46,650 bases of DNA from Bryobacterales bacterium (GCA_026129915.1 JAHCHD010000017.1:1-46650); one strand, 5' to 3'; shown: positions 9,219 through 18,079, counted from the first letter of the stretch. Translations and numbers: made by a program. Notes: generated from the letters alone by a model not told the origin.

Positions 9219-10151
9219 CTAGTTTGCGCCAAGTCCTTGCAGCATGGGCAAGAGCACCTTATAGACGCGAATCATCGCGGGACCCGCCGCGATCGCGAGA
9301 ATCGCTGGCAAAATGAAAAAGAAGATCGGGAAAATCAACTTCACGCCCACCTTACCGGCGCGCTCTTGCGCGTCCTGCCGGCGTTTCACTCGCATGAAGT
9401 CTGAGTGTGCATGGAGTGCATCCGACATGCTGGTACCAAAACGGTCAGACTGTGCAAGTACCTGGACGAGCTTGCGAATGTCCTCCTGGCCAGTACGATC
9501 CGCCAAGTTATGCAGCGCATCAATGCGTCGCTTGCCGGCTCGCGCCTCCAGCACCACCAGGCTCAGCTCTTCGCAAATCTCTTTGTGCGCGATCACGAGT
9601 TCTTGCGCGACCTTCTGGATAGCCTGGTCAAGACCCATACCCGCTTCCACGCAGATCACCAAAAGATCAAGCGCATCGGGTAGGGAAAGGCGCAGTCGTT
9701 CTTGCCGTTTCTTCACAATCTTGCCAAGCACGAAGCTGGGAACCATCCAGCCCATGCCTGCCAAAATCAGCGGAAACAGGATGTTCATGTTCTCCAGGCC
9801 AAGACGCAAGGTGAGTCCGGTTATCAGACCGGCGCCTGCTGAGACGATCTGGGCGCCACGGAATATGGCCATTGCCGCATCATTGCGAAAGCCGGCCATG
9901 ATCAACCGCTTGCGCATATCCCCCACATCACTGGGGGATGCAGGCACCTTCTCACCGATCTCCTGGATCACCCGGACGATCGTGCCCTCTTTCTTCGCGG
10001 GGACGCCGATTGATCGCAATTGCGGTGCTGTGGACTCTGGGCTTAGCTGCTGGATAAGGCGGCTTGGGCGCACGTAGTAGAAATAGCCAAATGCGACAAT
10101 GATGCCGGAAAGGGCGATGAACAGACCAACGCTTATAGCTAGAGGAATCAT
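9219..10151 (-). CDS. tadC: TadC-type inner-membrane platform protein
   Basis: A type II secretion F-family membrane protein of 310 residues, one of two platform proteins that, with TadA, assemble Flp pili. An N-terminal membrane helix (LAISVGLFIALSGIIVAFGY) is followed by paired helices near 105-145, a cytoplasmic T2SSF domain (DLLVICVEAGMGLDQAIQKV, EARAGKRRIDALHNLADRTG, SDRFGTSMSDALHAHSDFMR) and a C-terminal hydrophobic hairpin (KLIFPIFFFILPAILAIAAG). It starts 16 bases after tadB ends, consistent with one transcript. It is assigned as TadC because it is the second F-type gene of the pair and has the RxxRA-type 'KRRQDAQERAGKVGVKL' segment common in TadC. Confidence 0.9.
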   Translation of the reverse strand: MIPLAISVGLFIALSGIIVAFGYFYYVRPSRLIQQLSPESTAPQLRSIGVPAKKEGTIVRVIQEIGEKVPASPSDVGDMRKRLIMAGFRNDAAMAIFRGAQIVSAGAGLITGLTLRLGLENMNILFPLILAGMGWMVPSFVLGKIVKKRQERLRLSLPDALDLLVICVEAGMGLDQAIQKVAQELVIAHKEICEELSLVVLEARAGKRRIDALHNLADRTGQEDIRKLVQVLAQSDRFGTSMSDALHAHSDFMRVKRRQDAQERAGKVGVKLIFPIFFFILPAILAIAAGPAMIRVYKVLLPMLQGLGAN

Positions 10152-10167
10152 CTTCTGCCTCGTTCCT

Positions 10168-11145
10168 TTACACCTTGATGTCGATGATCCGTTCCATGAT
10201 CAGGTAACCCAGAACCACGGCGCATGCCACGAATAGGAGAATGAACTTGCCATCCGGGTCGTTCATCATGTCGTCAAGGTACGCTGGTGCAATGAAAGAG
10301 AGAATGATAGCCAGGCCAACCGGTATTGCGGTGAGCACCCCGGCGGTGAATCGTCCCTGGGAGCTAATCGCTTTTACCATGCCGCGCAGCTTGAAGCGTT
10401 CACGGATAATGTAAGCGAGATTCGTGAGAATCTCACTGAGGTTGCCGCCCGTCTCGCGCTGCAGCAGCACTGCCGACACAAAAAACCGTGCATCCACCAG
10501 CGGCACCCGTGCAGTCATGTTCCGCAATGCAAGATCGATTGTGCTGCCCAAATTCTGTTCGTTATATACCCGCCGAATCTCCACCCCAAGCGGGTCTGGA
10601 CTGTCGCGCCCCAGCATCTCCAGGCTCACTGAGAACGCGTTCCCCGCTCGCATGCTGCGGGCCAAAAACTCCAGGGCGTCCGGAAGCTGGGCTTCAAACG
10701 CAGCCAACCGCTTCTTCGCCTTAAAGCGCAGGATAAACAGTGGAACTAGACCAGCCAGCAAAGCTGCCGCCAACATTTCCAGTGCAGGAGAAAAATTGAA
10801 GCTGAAAAATCGGGCGCTGATCGCTCCAGCCAGTGCAAAGGCTATGGTCATGCCAATGAACTGCGAGTTTGTCCAGGCAACACCCGCTTGTTGGATGATC
10901 GATTCCACCATTCCTGTGGGAGTGAATCGGGCAGCGAGCTTCTCAATACTCGATTCGCCGCTGACGGGTTTCTCAATGGAAGTCCGCTTCACTTTTGTTT
11001 TTTCGTTGCTCCGCCCCGCAAGGGTATTGAGCATGCCCACAACCTTTTGCTCGCGCTTCTTCTCCTCGAGTGCGATGCCAGACATGGTGACGCCAAACAC
11101 TACGGCTAGCAGAACTACGAAGATCACGATTACGATCGGTGGCAT
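10168..11145 (-). CDS. tadB: TadB-type inner-membrane platform protein
   Basis: A 325-residue F-family membrane protein, partner of TadC in the Flp-pilus assembly platform. It has an N-terminal helix (IVIVIFVVLLAVVFGVTMSG), a basic cytoplasmic linker, a helical pair near 90-140 (FALAGAISARFF, LAAALLAGLVPLFILRF), the T2SSF domain (ALEFLARSMRAGNAFSVSLE; LLQRETGGNLSEILTNLAYI) and C-terminal helices (LTAIPVGLAIILSFIAPAY; FILLFVACAVVLGYLIM). The gene follows tadA after 30 bases and precedes tadC by 16, the canonical order. Confidence 0.92.
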   Translation of the reverse strand: MPPIVIVIFVVLLAVVFGVTMSGIALEEKKREQKVVGMLNTLAGRSNEKTKVKRTSIEKPVSGESSIEKLAARFTPTGMVESIIQQAGVAWTNSQFIGMTIAFALAGAISARFFSFNFSPALEMLAAALLAGLVPLFILRFKAKKRLAAFEAQLPDALEFLARSMRAGNAFSVSLEMLGRDSPDPLGVEIRRVYNEQNLGSTIDLALRNMTARVPLVDARFFVSAVLLQRETGGNLSEILTNLAYIIRERFKLRGMVKAISSQGRFTAGVLTAIPVGLAIILSFIAPAYLDDMMNDPDGKFILLFVACAVVLGYLIMERIIDIKV

Positions 11146-11175
11146 GGTGTGTTTCCCTCTTTTTCCATCATCCAG

Positions 11176-12534
11176 TTAGTTAATTTCCATCACCGTTTCG
11201 AAGACAGATGCAGGGAGACGGATGCCTGAAGCGAGAAGGCGCTCGTAGAACCGGGGTCGAACACCGGTGGGCTGGAACCGGCCAAGCACCCGTCCATCTT
11301 GCGAAATGCCTGTCTTAATGAAGTTGAACAGGTCCTGTGTCGTCACCTGTTCCCCTTCCATCCCTACGCATTCCGTGATGTGGGTGATGCGCCGGGTGCC
11401 ATCGCTCATGCGGGAAACCTGCACAAACAAATCCACCGCTGAAGCAATCTGCTGCCTGATTGCGCGCATTCCCATGTTCGCGTTTGCCATGCCCACCATC
11501 ACTTCAAGGCGCCCCAGTCCGTCCCTGGGGGTGTTGGCGTGAATCGTGGTGAGTGATCCATCATGGCCCGTGTTCATGGCCTGCAACATGTCGATGGCTT
11601 CCTCACCGCGCGTCTCGCCCACCACAATGCGATCAGGGCGCATACGCAGGGCGTTGATTACCAGTTCGCGCTGGCGGATGGCGCCCTTTCCTTCAACGTT
11701 TGGCGGTCTGGTTTCCAGGCGCGCTACGTGCCATTGGTTCAGTTGCAGCTCCGCAGCGTCCTCAATGGTCACAATGCGTTCAGTTTCTGGAATGAACGAC
11801 GAAAGCGCGTTGAGCAGCGTAGTCTTCCCTGAGCCAGTGCCGCCCGAAATAATCATGTTCAGCCGGGCGCGGACGCAGGCCTTCAGTAACTCCATCATCT
11901 CCGGCGTTACCGAATGGTTAGCCACCAGCTTGTCCGGGGTCAATGGCGCGCGGCCGAAACGGCGGATGGAAAGCAGCGGCCCGTCCACCGCCAGCGGCGG
12001 AATGATTGCGTTTACGCGGCTACCGTCCGGCAGACGGGCATCCACCATAGGTGAACTTTCATCCACACGGCGTCCAACCCGCGAAACGATCTTTTCGATT
12101 ATTCGCAGCAAGTGCGAATTGTCCTTGAACTGCACCGATGTGCGTTCCAGCCGGCCGTTGCGCTCTACCACCACCAGGTAAGGCGTAGTCACCAAAATGT
12201 CGGAAATTGTGCGGTCCTGCAGCAGTGGTTCCAGAGGGCCCAGGCCGAAAACTTCGTCCAGTACCTCCTGCGTCACACGCTCCTTCTCGAGCATGCTTAG
12301 CGGGGTCTTTTCTTCGTCCACCAGCCGGCTCAAGATCACCCGCAGATCTTCCCGTGCGCTCTCCGTGTCGATCGTGGCCAGCAATTCCAGGTTCACCCGC
12401 TCAAGCAACTTGCGGTGCAGGATGAACTTGAGTTCCTGGTGTTCCAGGTTCTCACTGGCCTGAAACAGCCGGTTTACCCAATTCGCCTCATTCGGATTTG
12501 ATCTGGGAAGATTTCCCTGAATTCCCACTGCCAT
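11176..12534 (-). CDS. tadA: TadA/CpaF secretion ATPase of the Flp pilus
   Basis: The hexameric motor ATPase that powers pilin extraction and polymerisation, at the cytoplasmic face of the inner membrane. All GSPII_E motifs are visible in the 452 residues: Walker [10 protein letters not shown] (231-239), Asp box TIEDAAEL (256-263), Walker [10 protein letters not shown] (302-310) and His box [12 protein letters not shown] (323-334). The N-terminal domain includes [14 protein letters not shown], typical of CpaF. It starts four bases after cpaE ends, implying translational coupling. No anomaly is seen. Confidence 0.96.
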   Translation of the reverse strand: MAVGIQGNLPRSNPNEANWVNRLFQASENLEHQELKFILHRKLLERVNLELLATIDTESAREDLRVILSRLVDEEKTPLSMLEKERVTQEVLDEVFGLGPLEPLLQDRTISDILVTTPYLVVVERNGRLERTSVQFKDNSHLLRIIEKIVSRVGRRVDESSPMVDARLPDGSRVNAIIPPLAVDGPLLSIRRFGRAPLTPDKLVANHSVTPEMMELLKACVRARLNMIISGGTGSGKTTLLNALSSFIPETERIVTIEDAAELQLNQWHVARLETRPPNVEGKGAIRQRELVINALRMRPDRIVVGETRGEEAIDMLQAMNTGHDGSLTTIHANTPRDGLGRLEVMVGMANANMGMRAIRQQIASAVDLFVQVSRMSDGTRRITHITECVGMEGEQVTTQDLFNFIKTGISQDGRVLGRFQPTGVRPRFYERLLASGIRLPASVFETVMEIN

Positions 12535-12538
12535 TCAA

Positions 12539-13717
12539 CTACGCTCCATTGAAAACCTGTTTGAAAAATCCCGCCTTGGCGACTTTCTTCTCTTCCGGCA
12601 TGCCGGCGATCTTCCGCGCCAAGACTTCATAGTGCTTCAGCAGCTTGCTCTTCTGAGGCAACAAACCGCCCTCGGCATAGGCCTCGTAAAGCGGGAAATA
12701 GTCATTGGGAATCGACCCGAACACAGGCAAACCCATAGCCCGTTCCAGTTCCGCTGGCGTTACCTCGGGTGTCTTCTGCATCCGGTTCAGCAGCAACTGC
12801 AACTTGCCCTGTCCGAAACCGTAATCGCGCAACGCGGAAATGATGAGCTTTGCCTGGTGCAGGCTGGGCACATCAGGAACCGTCACCAGGTAAGCGGTGT
12901 CCACCAACTCCAGTGTGCTTAGCGACAACCGGTTCAGCCCTCGCCCAAGGTCGAGGAGCGTGTAGTTGTACATCGACTTCGATAGCCGCAGGATGGCCCG
13001 CACTTCATCCTGGTTTGGGATCGTGTGCGTCAATGCGGGCGGCGGTCCCTTCAGCACATCCACGCCCGTCCGATGCTTGAATACCATCGCCTTCCAGAAG
13101 CTCGGGTCCAGGCGATACACATTCTTAGCGGCGTCCAGCAGCGTGTAGCGCGACTGCACTTTCATCAGAAAGCCAATGATGCCAGCATCAAGGTCAAAAT
13201 CCGCAAGCAGCGTCGATTGACCACTTGCGCGAAAAAGTTCCACCCCCAGGTGGCATGCCAGCGTAGTGGAACCGCATCCACCCTTCACCGAAAGGAAGGC
13301 CAGAACTTTGCCGTTTACCTGCTGGGGGTTCTTCTGTTGGGAACGCTCAGCACCAAGCCGCTGCAGCGCTGGCTGCAGAGTACTGTCGAAGGGCGGAAAG
13401 AGGAATTCACTGGCGCCCGCGCGCATCGCGTCGAGAATAATTTGGGTGTCCGACGCAGTGTGTACTGCCACCACAAATGGCGCTGCCGCAGTAGACCGCA
13501 GGCGACGCACCGCCTCTCCCAGGGACTCATCTACGGCGGAAACGTCGAGCAGGATACCATCCGGCTGCGCTCGTTCCACCTGCATCATCACGTCGCTTAA
13601 GTTGTCGATGTCGGATAGCTCCAACACCACGCGGACCGCGGCCCGCTCGAGCAAAGACTGTATCTCCGCTCGCAGGGAGTTCTTTCGGATGATGATGCCT
13701 AGGGTAATCGGTTCCAT
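12539..13717 (-). CDS. cpaE: CpaE/TadZ-type pilus localisation ATPase
   Basis: A 392-residue protein with an N-terminal receiver-like domain (residues 1-125; D58 in ILLDVS sits where a phospho-acceptor would be) and a MinD/ParA-like ATPase domain. The deviant Walker A reads KGGCGSTT (145-152): the signature lysine is present and the second lysine is replaced by serine, as is usual in TadZ/CpaE. TADFDLDAG-like Walker A' (LLADFDLDAGIIG) and a later DLGRGL complete the site. Such proteins recruit the Tad machinery to a cell pole or focus. It lies between cpaC and tadA; a 9-bp inverted repeat lies in the gap upstream. Confidence 0.92.
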   Translation of the reverse strand: MEPITLGIIIRKNSLRAEIQSLLERAAVRVVLELSDIDNLSDVMMQVERAQPDGILLDVSAVDESLGEAVRRLRSTAAAPFVVAVHTASDTQIILDAMRAGASEFLFPPFDSTLQPALQRLGAERSQQKNPQQVNGKVLAFLSVKGGCGSTTLACHLGVELFRASGQSTLLADFDLDAGIIGFLMKVQSRYTLLDAAKNVYRLDPSFWKAMVFKHRTGVDVLKGPPPALTHTIPNQDEVRAILRLSKSMYNYTLLDLGRGLNRLSLSTLELVDTAYLVTVPDVPSLHQAKLIISALRDYGFGQGKLQLLLNRMQKTPEVTPAELERAMGLPVFGSIPNDYFPLYEAYAEGGLLPQKSKLLKHYEVLARKIAGMPEEKKVAKAGFFKQVFNGA

Positions 13718-13734
13718 GAGATTCCCATTGTCGT

Positions 13735-13773
13735 ACGGGGCGGGCGACCCGGTCTCGGTGACGTCCGCCCCGT
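13735..13773. other. Intercistronic hairpin between cpaC and cpaE
   Basis: ACGGGGCGG (13735-13743) and CCGCCCCGT (13765-13773) are a perfect 9-bp inverted repeat with a 21-base loop in the 78-base gap between the secretin gene and cpaE. There is no T-run, so an attenuator or mRNA-processing/stability element is more likely than a full terminator. Confidence 0.5.
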
Positions 13774-13795
13774 TACGCAGTGTTCTCTGTCTTTG

Positions 13796-15418
13796 TTAGT
13801 TCCCACCACCGCCGCCGCCACCGCTTGGTGCCACCGGGCCACCCGATGGACTGGTCACGGCTGGCACGAATTGCAGCACGTTCTGCTCCTGTTCGCCAGT
13901 GCTCACGTTCTGCTTGGAGAATTTCTCGTACTCTTCCAGCACGGTCTCATACGGAATCCCCACCTTCGGCCTGCTCAGCGGCGCGGGCCCGGTTTCTTCG
14001 ATCGAGGGATGGGACTTCGGCTCGGTCGGTGCACCCTCCAGGAACGGCACTGGGAATTCCAATTCCGGCGCGCGAGCCCCCTTTTGCATGGGCCGCACCA
14101 GTTCCGGAGTTACCAGAATCAGCACCTCGGAGTTGTTCTTCGTCCGGCTGCGTGATTGAAATAGCTTTCCCAGCAATGGGATATCGCCCAATCCGGGAAT
14201 CTTCTGTAGATTCTCTGATACCCGATTGTCCAGCAATCCAGCAATTACAAAACTCTGCCCGTCTTCCAGTTCCACCTCCGATTTCACACGGCGCACCGAG
14301 AGCGCTGGAATCTGGATACCCTGAATCGCCAAACCGTTGGCGAAATCAAGCGAACTCACTTCCGGCTCAACAGCCAGGCGAATGGTTCCGCGTGAAGTAA
14401 GGGTAGGCACGAAGTTCACGCGAATTCCAAACTCGCGGAAGCGTATCGTGATCTGCCCGAGTCCCGCGCCACCGCCCTGCAGGACAGGATATGGGAACTC
14501 TCCACCAGCCAGGAAACTCGCCGGTTTGCCGTTGATCGCCAGCAGATTAGGTTCTGCCAGCACTTCTGCCAGTCTCCGTTGCTGCAAAAGCCGAATGGTG
14601 GCTCCCAGGTTAAGGTCCGGCCGGAACAGGAACACATTCAGCGCGTCGGAGAAGGTAACTTCGGGCCTGCCTTCCGGGATCTGGAGCAAGGGGTTGAAAA
14701 ACTGTCCCGTGCTCGTCTGTCCCACCGTACCCGTGGCGCCGGTGCTAAACAGGTTAGCTCCCAGTTCGCTCACCGCCGTGCGCTCCACGTTGGCAAACTT
14801 TACCCGCAATAGAATCTGCGGCTCTGCTTCCGCTGACATAACCCGGATCAGATTCACGGGTTTGCCTATCACCGAGGCGATGGAAAGGGCGCGCTGTGCG
14901 CCTACCATATCGCCCACGGTGCCGCGGACATACACGGCGCGCTTTAGAGGATCAGGGTCCTCACCCTCAAGCCGCACGTCGAGATCGGAGTCTGGAAACT
15001 CAGTCCGCAGCTCCTGCCGTACGCCGTCCACCATTTCTTGCCACTTGCTCTTGTTCGCCTGCACTTTCAGGTCGAATAGTACCCTTCCGCCGCCTGCCGT
15101 CCACAAAATCAGGCTCGTCTCGCCTTCGGCTCGTCCATGCAGTACTAATTCCTGCTGGGTAACCGGCAGCGCTTCGGCAATTTTCGGGTCGCTCACCACC
15201 ACCCGCTGAATCACCGACGGTGTTTGCACCACGATGGACTTCCCGGCCATCACAAAGAGATCTCTCGGGCTGGTGCGGCCGTCATTCTGCACCGCGTTTG
15301 CATTCTCCGCAGCAGTTGCAGTGAACGTTACACCCAGCACGCATATCGCTACCGCCATCAGGCATCGAAGCCGTCTGCCATACAGTGCCGGTGACCAGCT
15401 GTTCGTTTCGTTTCTCAT
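13796..15418 (-). CDS. cpaC: CpaC/RcpA-type secretin of the Flp pilus
   Basis: The outer-membrane channel for the pilus. After a signal peptide (RCLMAVAICVLGVTFTATAAE) comes the pilus-formation N-terminal domain (LFVMAGKSIVVQTPSVIQRV, ending near VLFDLKV at about residue 120), a BON/N1-like domain, then the secretin core (VLAEPNLLAINGKPASFLAG, FREFGIRVNFVPTLTSRGTI, SEVELEDGQSFVIAGLLDNR, KIPGLGDIPLLGKLF, EVLILVTPELVRPM). The tail is low-complexity and ends in seven glycines and an asparagine. The ATG overlaps the cpaB stop (ATGA), so the two are translationally coupled. No pilotin (TadD-like) gene is present in the window. Confidence 0.95.
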   Translation of the reverse strand: MRNETNSWSPALYGRRLRCLMAVAICVLGVTFTATAAENANAVQNDGRTSPRDLFVMAGKSIVVQTPSVIQRVVVSDPKIAEALPVTQQELVLHGRAEGETSLILWTAGGGRVLFDLKVQANKSKWQEMVDGVRQELRTEFPDSDLDVRLEGEDPDPLKRAVYVRGTVGDMVGAQRALSIASVIGKPVNLIRVMSAEAEPQILLRVKFANVERTAVSELGANLFSTGATGTVGQTSTGQFFNPLLQIPEGRPEVTFSDALNVFLFRPDLNLGATIRLLQQRRLAEVLAEPNLLAINGKPASFLAGGEFPYPVLQGGGAGLGQITIRFREFGIRVNFVPTLTSRGTIRLAVEPEVSSLDFANGLAIQGIQIPALSVRRVKSEVELEDGQSFVIAGLLDNRVSENLQKIPGLGDIPLLGKLFQSRSRTKNNSEVLILVTPELVRPMQKGARAPELEFPVPFLEGAPTEPKSHPSIEETGPAPLSRPKVGIPYETVLEEYEKFSKQNVSTGEQEQNVLQFVPAVTSPSGGPVAPSGGGGGGGN

Positions 15419-16299
15419 TGGCCTGCGCCTCCCATATTCGAGTCAATCGTCCGTTCACTGCGCTCCAAGCCGTGAATTACTTCCACGGTAGGTCGTTGTG
15501 GGGGTGGTGCCGGAGCTGCCTTTGGGGCCGGAGCCCGCGGAGCACTCGGCGTCGCTGCCGGCGCTGCTTTCGCAGGACGCGATACGCCTGTGAACAGCGT
15601 CGGGTATTCCGCTCCCGTGGTGGAGATTTCTTCGGTGTCGAGAGGATTGCGCAGCACCAACTGTAACCGCGCTTCGGAACTGGCCAGGGTTACTTTTTCC
15701 GCCTGTTCTGGCGATACCAGCAGGTTCACTACTTGCACTTGGATGGGCTTGCCTTCGGCATCACGCTGGATGTTCTGCCCTGCCGAGAGCACCTCAATGT
15801 TCTGCAGCAGCAGTTTCGACATCATGCCGCGATCACTGCCAACATTGCCCTCCGGGCTGCCGGCAACGATCACATCCACGCGCATTCCCGGTAGTACAAA
15901 GCCAGCCACGCCAATCACTTGGTCAACCTTCACGGCTACCGCCCGCATACCTTTGGGAATGGTTGCAGCCAAGCCGCCGCCAGCACCTTCCGGCGCAAGG
16001 CGGGTATCGAGAACCGGCTCGCTGGCGTAGATTGTGGAAACCACGCCTCGTTTCACCGGCATTAGCGGGTCCGTCATCGATCCCTTGGGCAAATCGCCCA
16101 CCCAGGGAACCGCCTTGACGTCACCCTCCTTGATTACCGTGCCAATTTCTAGTTGGCGTGTGGCAACCACAATCTGGTTGGTAGGCTTAGCGCCGTCCTG
16201 CGTGCCTAGCCGGTTGCGAATTTGCAGGTAGAGCACCAGGCTCGCAAGTCCGGCTACCACTACTGCAAACACAAGAACGGACAAAAATCTCTTATTCAT
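15415..16299 (-). CDS. cpaB: CpaB/RcpC-type Flp pilus assembly protein (SAF domain)
   Basis: A 294-residue protein with an N-terminal membrane anchor (FLSVLVFAVVVAGLASLVLYL) followed by a periplasmic SAF domain (VVATRQLEIGTVIKEGDVKA) and the RcpC-type region (KGMRAVAVKVDQVIGVAGFV, LPGMRVDVIVAG, LLLQNIEVLSAGQ, VTLASSEARLQLVLRNPLD). CpaB/RcpC proteins associate with the secretin and with peptidoglycan. The C-terminus is a proline/alanine-rich linker, probably a flexible tether. First gene of the assembly operon; a candidate promoter lies 125 bases upstream and a long hairpin about 310 bases upstream. Confidence 0.92.
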   Translation of the reverse strand: MNKRFLSVLVFAVVVAGLASLVLYLQIRNRLGTQDGAKPTNQIVVATRQLEIGTVIKEGDVKAVPWVGDLPKGSMTDPLMPVKRGVVSTIYASEPVLDTRLAPEGAGGGLAATIPKGMRAVAVKVDQVIGVAGFVLPGMRVDVIVAGSPEGNVGSDRGMMSKLLLQNIEVLSAGQNIQRDAEGKPIQVQVVNLLVSPEQAEKVTLASSEARLQLVLRNPLDTEEISTTGAEYPTLFTGVSRPAKAAPAATPSAPRAPAPKAAPAPPPQRPTVEVIHGLERSERTIDSNMGGAGQ

Positions 16300-16423
16300 T
16301 CGGCTATCCCCGCTTTATCACTGTTCACGCTACGCCGGGGGCCTTCGATGGTTCGGCCTCTCTCGGTGCAGCGCCTTGCCTGTCGATGCAGGCTTCAGTG
16401 GAATCGCTATCTCGGGCACTTTA

Positions 16424-16452
16424 TTCTTACCCCGACAGCGCACAAATCACAA
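16424..16452 (-). promoter_or_regulatory. Candidate promoter of the cpaB-tadC operon
   Basis: On the minus strand TTGTGA (16447-16452) is followed after 17 bases by TAAGAA (16424-16429), a plausible -35/-10 pair 125 bases upstream of the cpaB start. The match is moderate. Confidence 0.35.
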
Positions 16453-16610
16453 GCACGATGTTTCCATGTTTGCGCCAGACGTGACGCGTTAAAGCACTTC
16501 CAAACAGTGGGTTGATCCAAATTGCTAAACCAACCGGCCCTCGGAATGCTTCCACCCGCTCTACTGGCAGCCACGAAAACCCGCCCAAGTTGTATCGGAA
16601 GGCAAGGGCC

Positions 16611-16652
16611 GGAACCTCACCAGGGCTCAGTCTCCTGCCCCTGTGAGGTTCC
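16611..16652. other. Long two-part hairpin between flp and cpaB
   Basis: GGAACCTCAC (16611-16620) pairs perfectly with GTGAGGTTCC (16643-16652). Inside, after a symmetrical two-base internal loop, GGGC (16623-16626) pairs with GCCC (16637-16640), leaving a 10-base loop. Well-formed enough to be a structured RNA or an operator, but without a recognised class. Confidence 0.5.
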
Positions 16653-16886
16653 AAACCTTGTGTTTCTTCCAGTGCCTTACCACAACCGCACGGTTTCACA
16701 ACCGCTTTGTGAGCAGATCGGCCACGCTGGCGGCAGTCTTTAGGTGGCATCGCCAGATGGTTTTCTGGCAGTCGCCACGGTTGCGGTTAGGCAGGGGTTT
16801 TTCGCATTCCCGGTTGGGTTCGCTGTCGGGGGGGACCGCTTACCGCTCGAGCATTGATCCTGCTAGCTGCCTTGCGACAAATGGAA

Positions 16887-16917
16887 AGCGGGTAACCCAT
16901 CGTTGAGTTACCCCGCT
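16887..16917 (-). terminator. flp: Putative terminator downstream of flp
   Basis: On the minus strand AGCGGGGTAAC pairs with GTTACCCGCT (one bulged base) around a 10-base loop, followed by TTTCC. It lies about 85 bases after the flp stop, where a terminator would separate abundant pilin mRNA from the assembly genes. The T-tract is short. Confidence 0.45.
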
Positions 16918-17000
16918 CCATATCCAATCGGTCCTTGGTGAACGGGCGCGCCATTTTGCTCGCTGAGCCGAACTTCGGCCCGCTCGTCAAGCCTGCGTGA

Positions 17001-17174
17001 CTAGCTGCCGCCAGCAAGCTGGCCGGAAACGTTGGTCCACACACCGCTGATGGCGGTGGTCAGGGTCGGCAGGGTGGTTGCCACGACAAGCACAACCAGC
17101 GCCAAAAGCAGCGCGTATTCCACCAGGTCCTGGCCTTCTTCTTCCCGAACGAAATTCTTAAACATGTTCAGCAT
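17001..17174 (-). CDS. flp: Flp-type major prepilin
   Basis: A 57-residue gene: ATG at 17174, TAG at 17001-17003, with GAGGAAGAG just upstream as ribosome-binding site. It is the major pilin of the Tad/Flp pilus. The prepilin signature is exact: a short basic leader MLNMFKNFVREEEG, then cleavage after G14 giving QDLVEY (glutamate at +5, tyrosine at +6), then a hydrophobic helix ALLLALVVLVVATTLPTL. TadV (23138-23701) should cut between G14 and Q15. The C-terminus (SGVWTNVSGQLAGGS) is short, as usual. It heads the minus arm, separated from cpaB by 700 bases with a probable terminator, so it is likely transcribed at a higher level than the assembly genes. Confidence 0.95.
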   Translation of the reverse strand: MLNMFKNFVREEEGQDLVEYALLLALVVLVVATTLPTLTTAISGVWTNVSGQLAGGS

Positions 17175-17280
17175 GGTCTCTTCCTCGCAAAGTGATTTTC
17201 AGATTTGGAACAAGGTTTGCGGCCGTCAATCGCTATCGCAACTGCATTGATCCGCAGGTTCGATCGTTTTTGCCAATCGC

Positions 17281-17298
17281 GATCAGGAGTTCCTGATC
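17281..17298. promoter_or_regulatory. Operator-like palindrome upstream of flp
   Basis: GATCAGGA (17281-17288), two central bases and TCCTGATC (17291-17298) form a perfect 8-bp-arm palindrome 107 bases upstream of the flp start. The short centre suggests a dimeric DNA-binding-protein site rather than an RNA hairpin. Confidence 0.45.
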
Positions 17299-17352
17299 CG
17301 ACATCGCAAGTCTACCCGAAGTCCACCGAATTTGTTAGGGCGAAAGGTAACT

Positions 17353-18079
17353 AGTACTCTTCCGATTCTTCTAGTACTTTCGATGAACAACGACATATTT
17401 GTCGGAAATGTGTTCCCCTGTCTTCTGGGAACTCAATATGCCTTCTGCAAGCCCGACAAACATAATTCACCTGATGGTTTGCTTGAATCACCGTGCTCGG
17501 TCTGGCTACTCAAGGTCGCCATGGCTTAAGCTCGGCTCATCCATCGCGCTGAGTTCGATCCTCTCTTCGCTGATCGATCCGCCTGCGACGATTGCGACCC
17601 CAGAGCCACCTTTTCGGGATGCTTGTTGTTCGGGGTCTCGCTTTGCCCTAAGTACTACTCTTGGTCGGTTCGGGCACTTTGTCAAGTCAAAACTTAAAAA
17701 AAAACGTATGTGGTTGAAATAAAATAGATTAGATGAGTGGAAAGTACTACTCGATAGGCATGGGACTACCCGAAACTTTCGGTGAAGGAATTTGTTATCG
17801 AGTGAGACGTATCAGTTATGACGCCCAAAAAAAACGCCAAAGCGTCAACAACGGTGCGTTCGCAGGCGTCTCTCCGGATCAGCACCGCCACGAGCGATGG
17901 CCCGGCAGTGGCAACCCGCCGCTCCGCCGGAATTGATCCAATTCACAAAAGTGCAATCAGTACTAGCACCAACAAGAGTAAGGACCCACCTCCATGGGCG
18001 ATACCAGGCGAAATCCTTATAGATCGTTTACACAGAGGCTGCGTCTTTCAGTGATCGAGCGCATCCCCAGCGTAGTACT
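17353..18079. repeat. Six dispersed AGTACT palindromes in the tad divergent region
   Basis: AGTACT occurs at 17353, 17373, 17651, 17743, 17959 and 18074 (first base of each). Two copies share AAGTACTACTC (17650-17660 and 17742-17752), two share CTAGTACT (17351 and 17371), and the last expands to the 10-bp palindrome GTAGTACTAC (18072-18081). I found only about four other copies elsewhere in the window, all inside genes. Confidence 0.55.

Larger units (their letters stand above)
16300..17000. other. Non-coding stretch between flp and cpaB
   Basis: No convincing gene on either strand: open frames here (for example 16427-16750 minus) lack a ribosome-binding site and any family-like sequence. 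It holds a putative flp terminator, a complex hairpin and a candidate cpaB promoter, listed separately. A tight inverted repeat (GCCGAA-c-TTCGGC, 16967-16979) lies just past the flp stop. Confidence 0.6.

Noticed and set aside
14337..15209. A 290-residue open frame on the plus strand
   Set aside because: It lies wholly within the secretin gene on the other strand and its sequence is serine/arginine-rich with no domain.
16427..16750. A possible 107-residue minus-strand gene between flp and cpaB
   Set aside because: No ribosome-binding site, no similarity, and it spans the composite hairpin and the proposed cpaB promoter.
17733..17936. A 67-residue plus-strand frame in the tad divergent region
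   Set aside because: No convincing start signal, a composition that changes to low complexity, and it covers one of the AGTACT sites.
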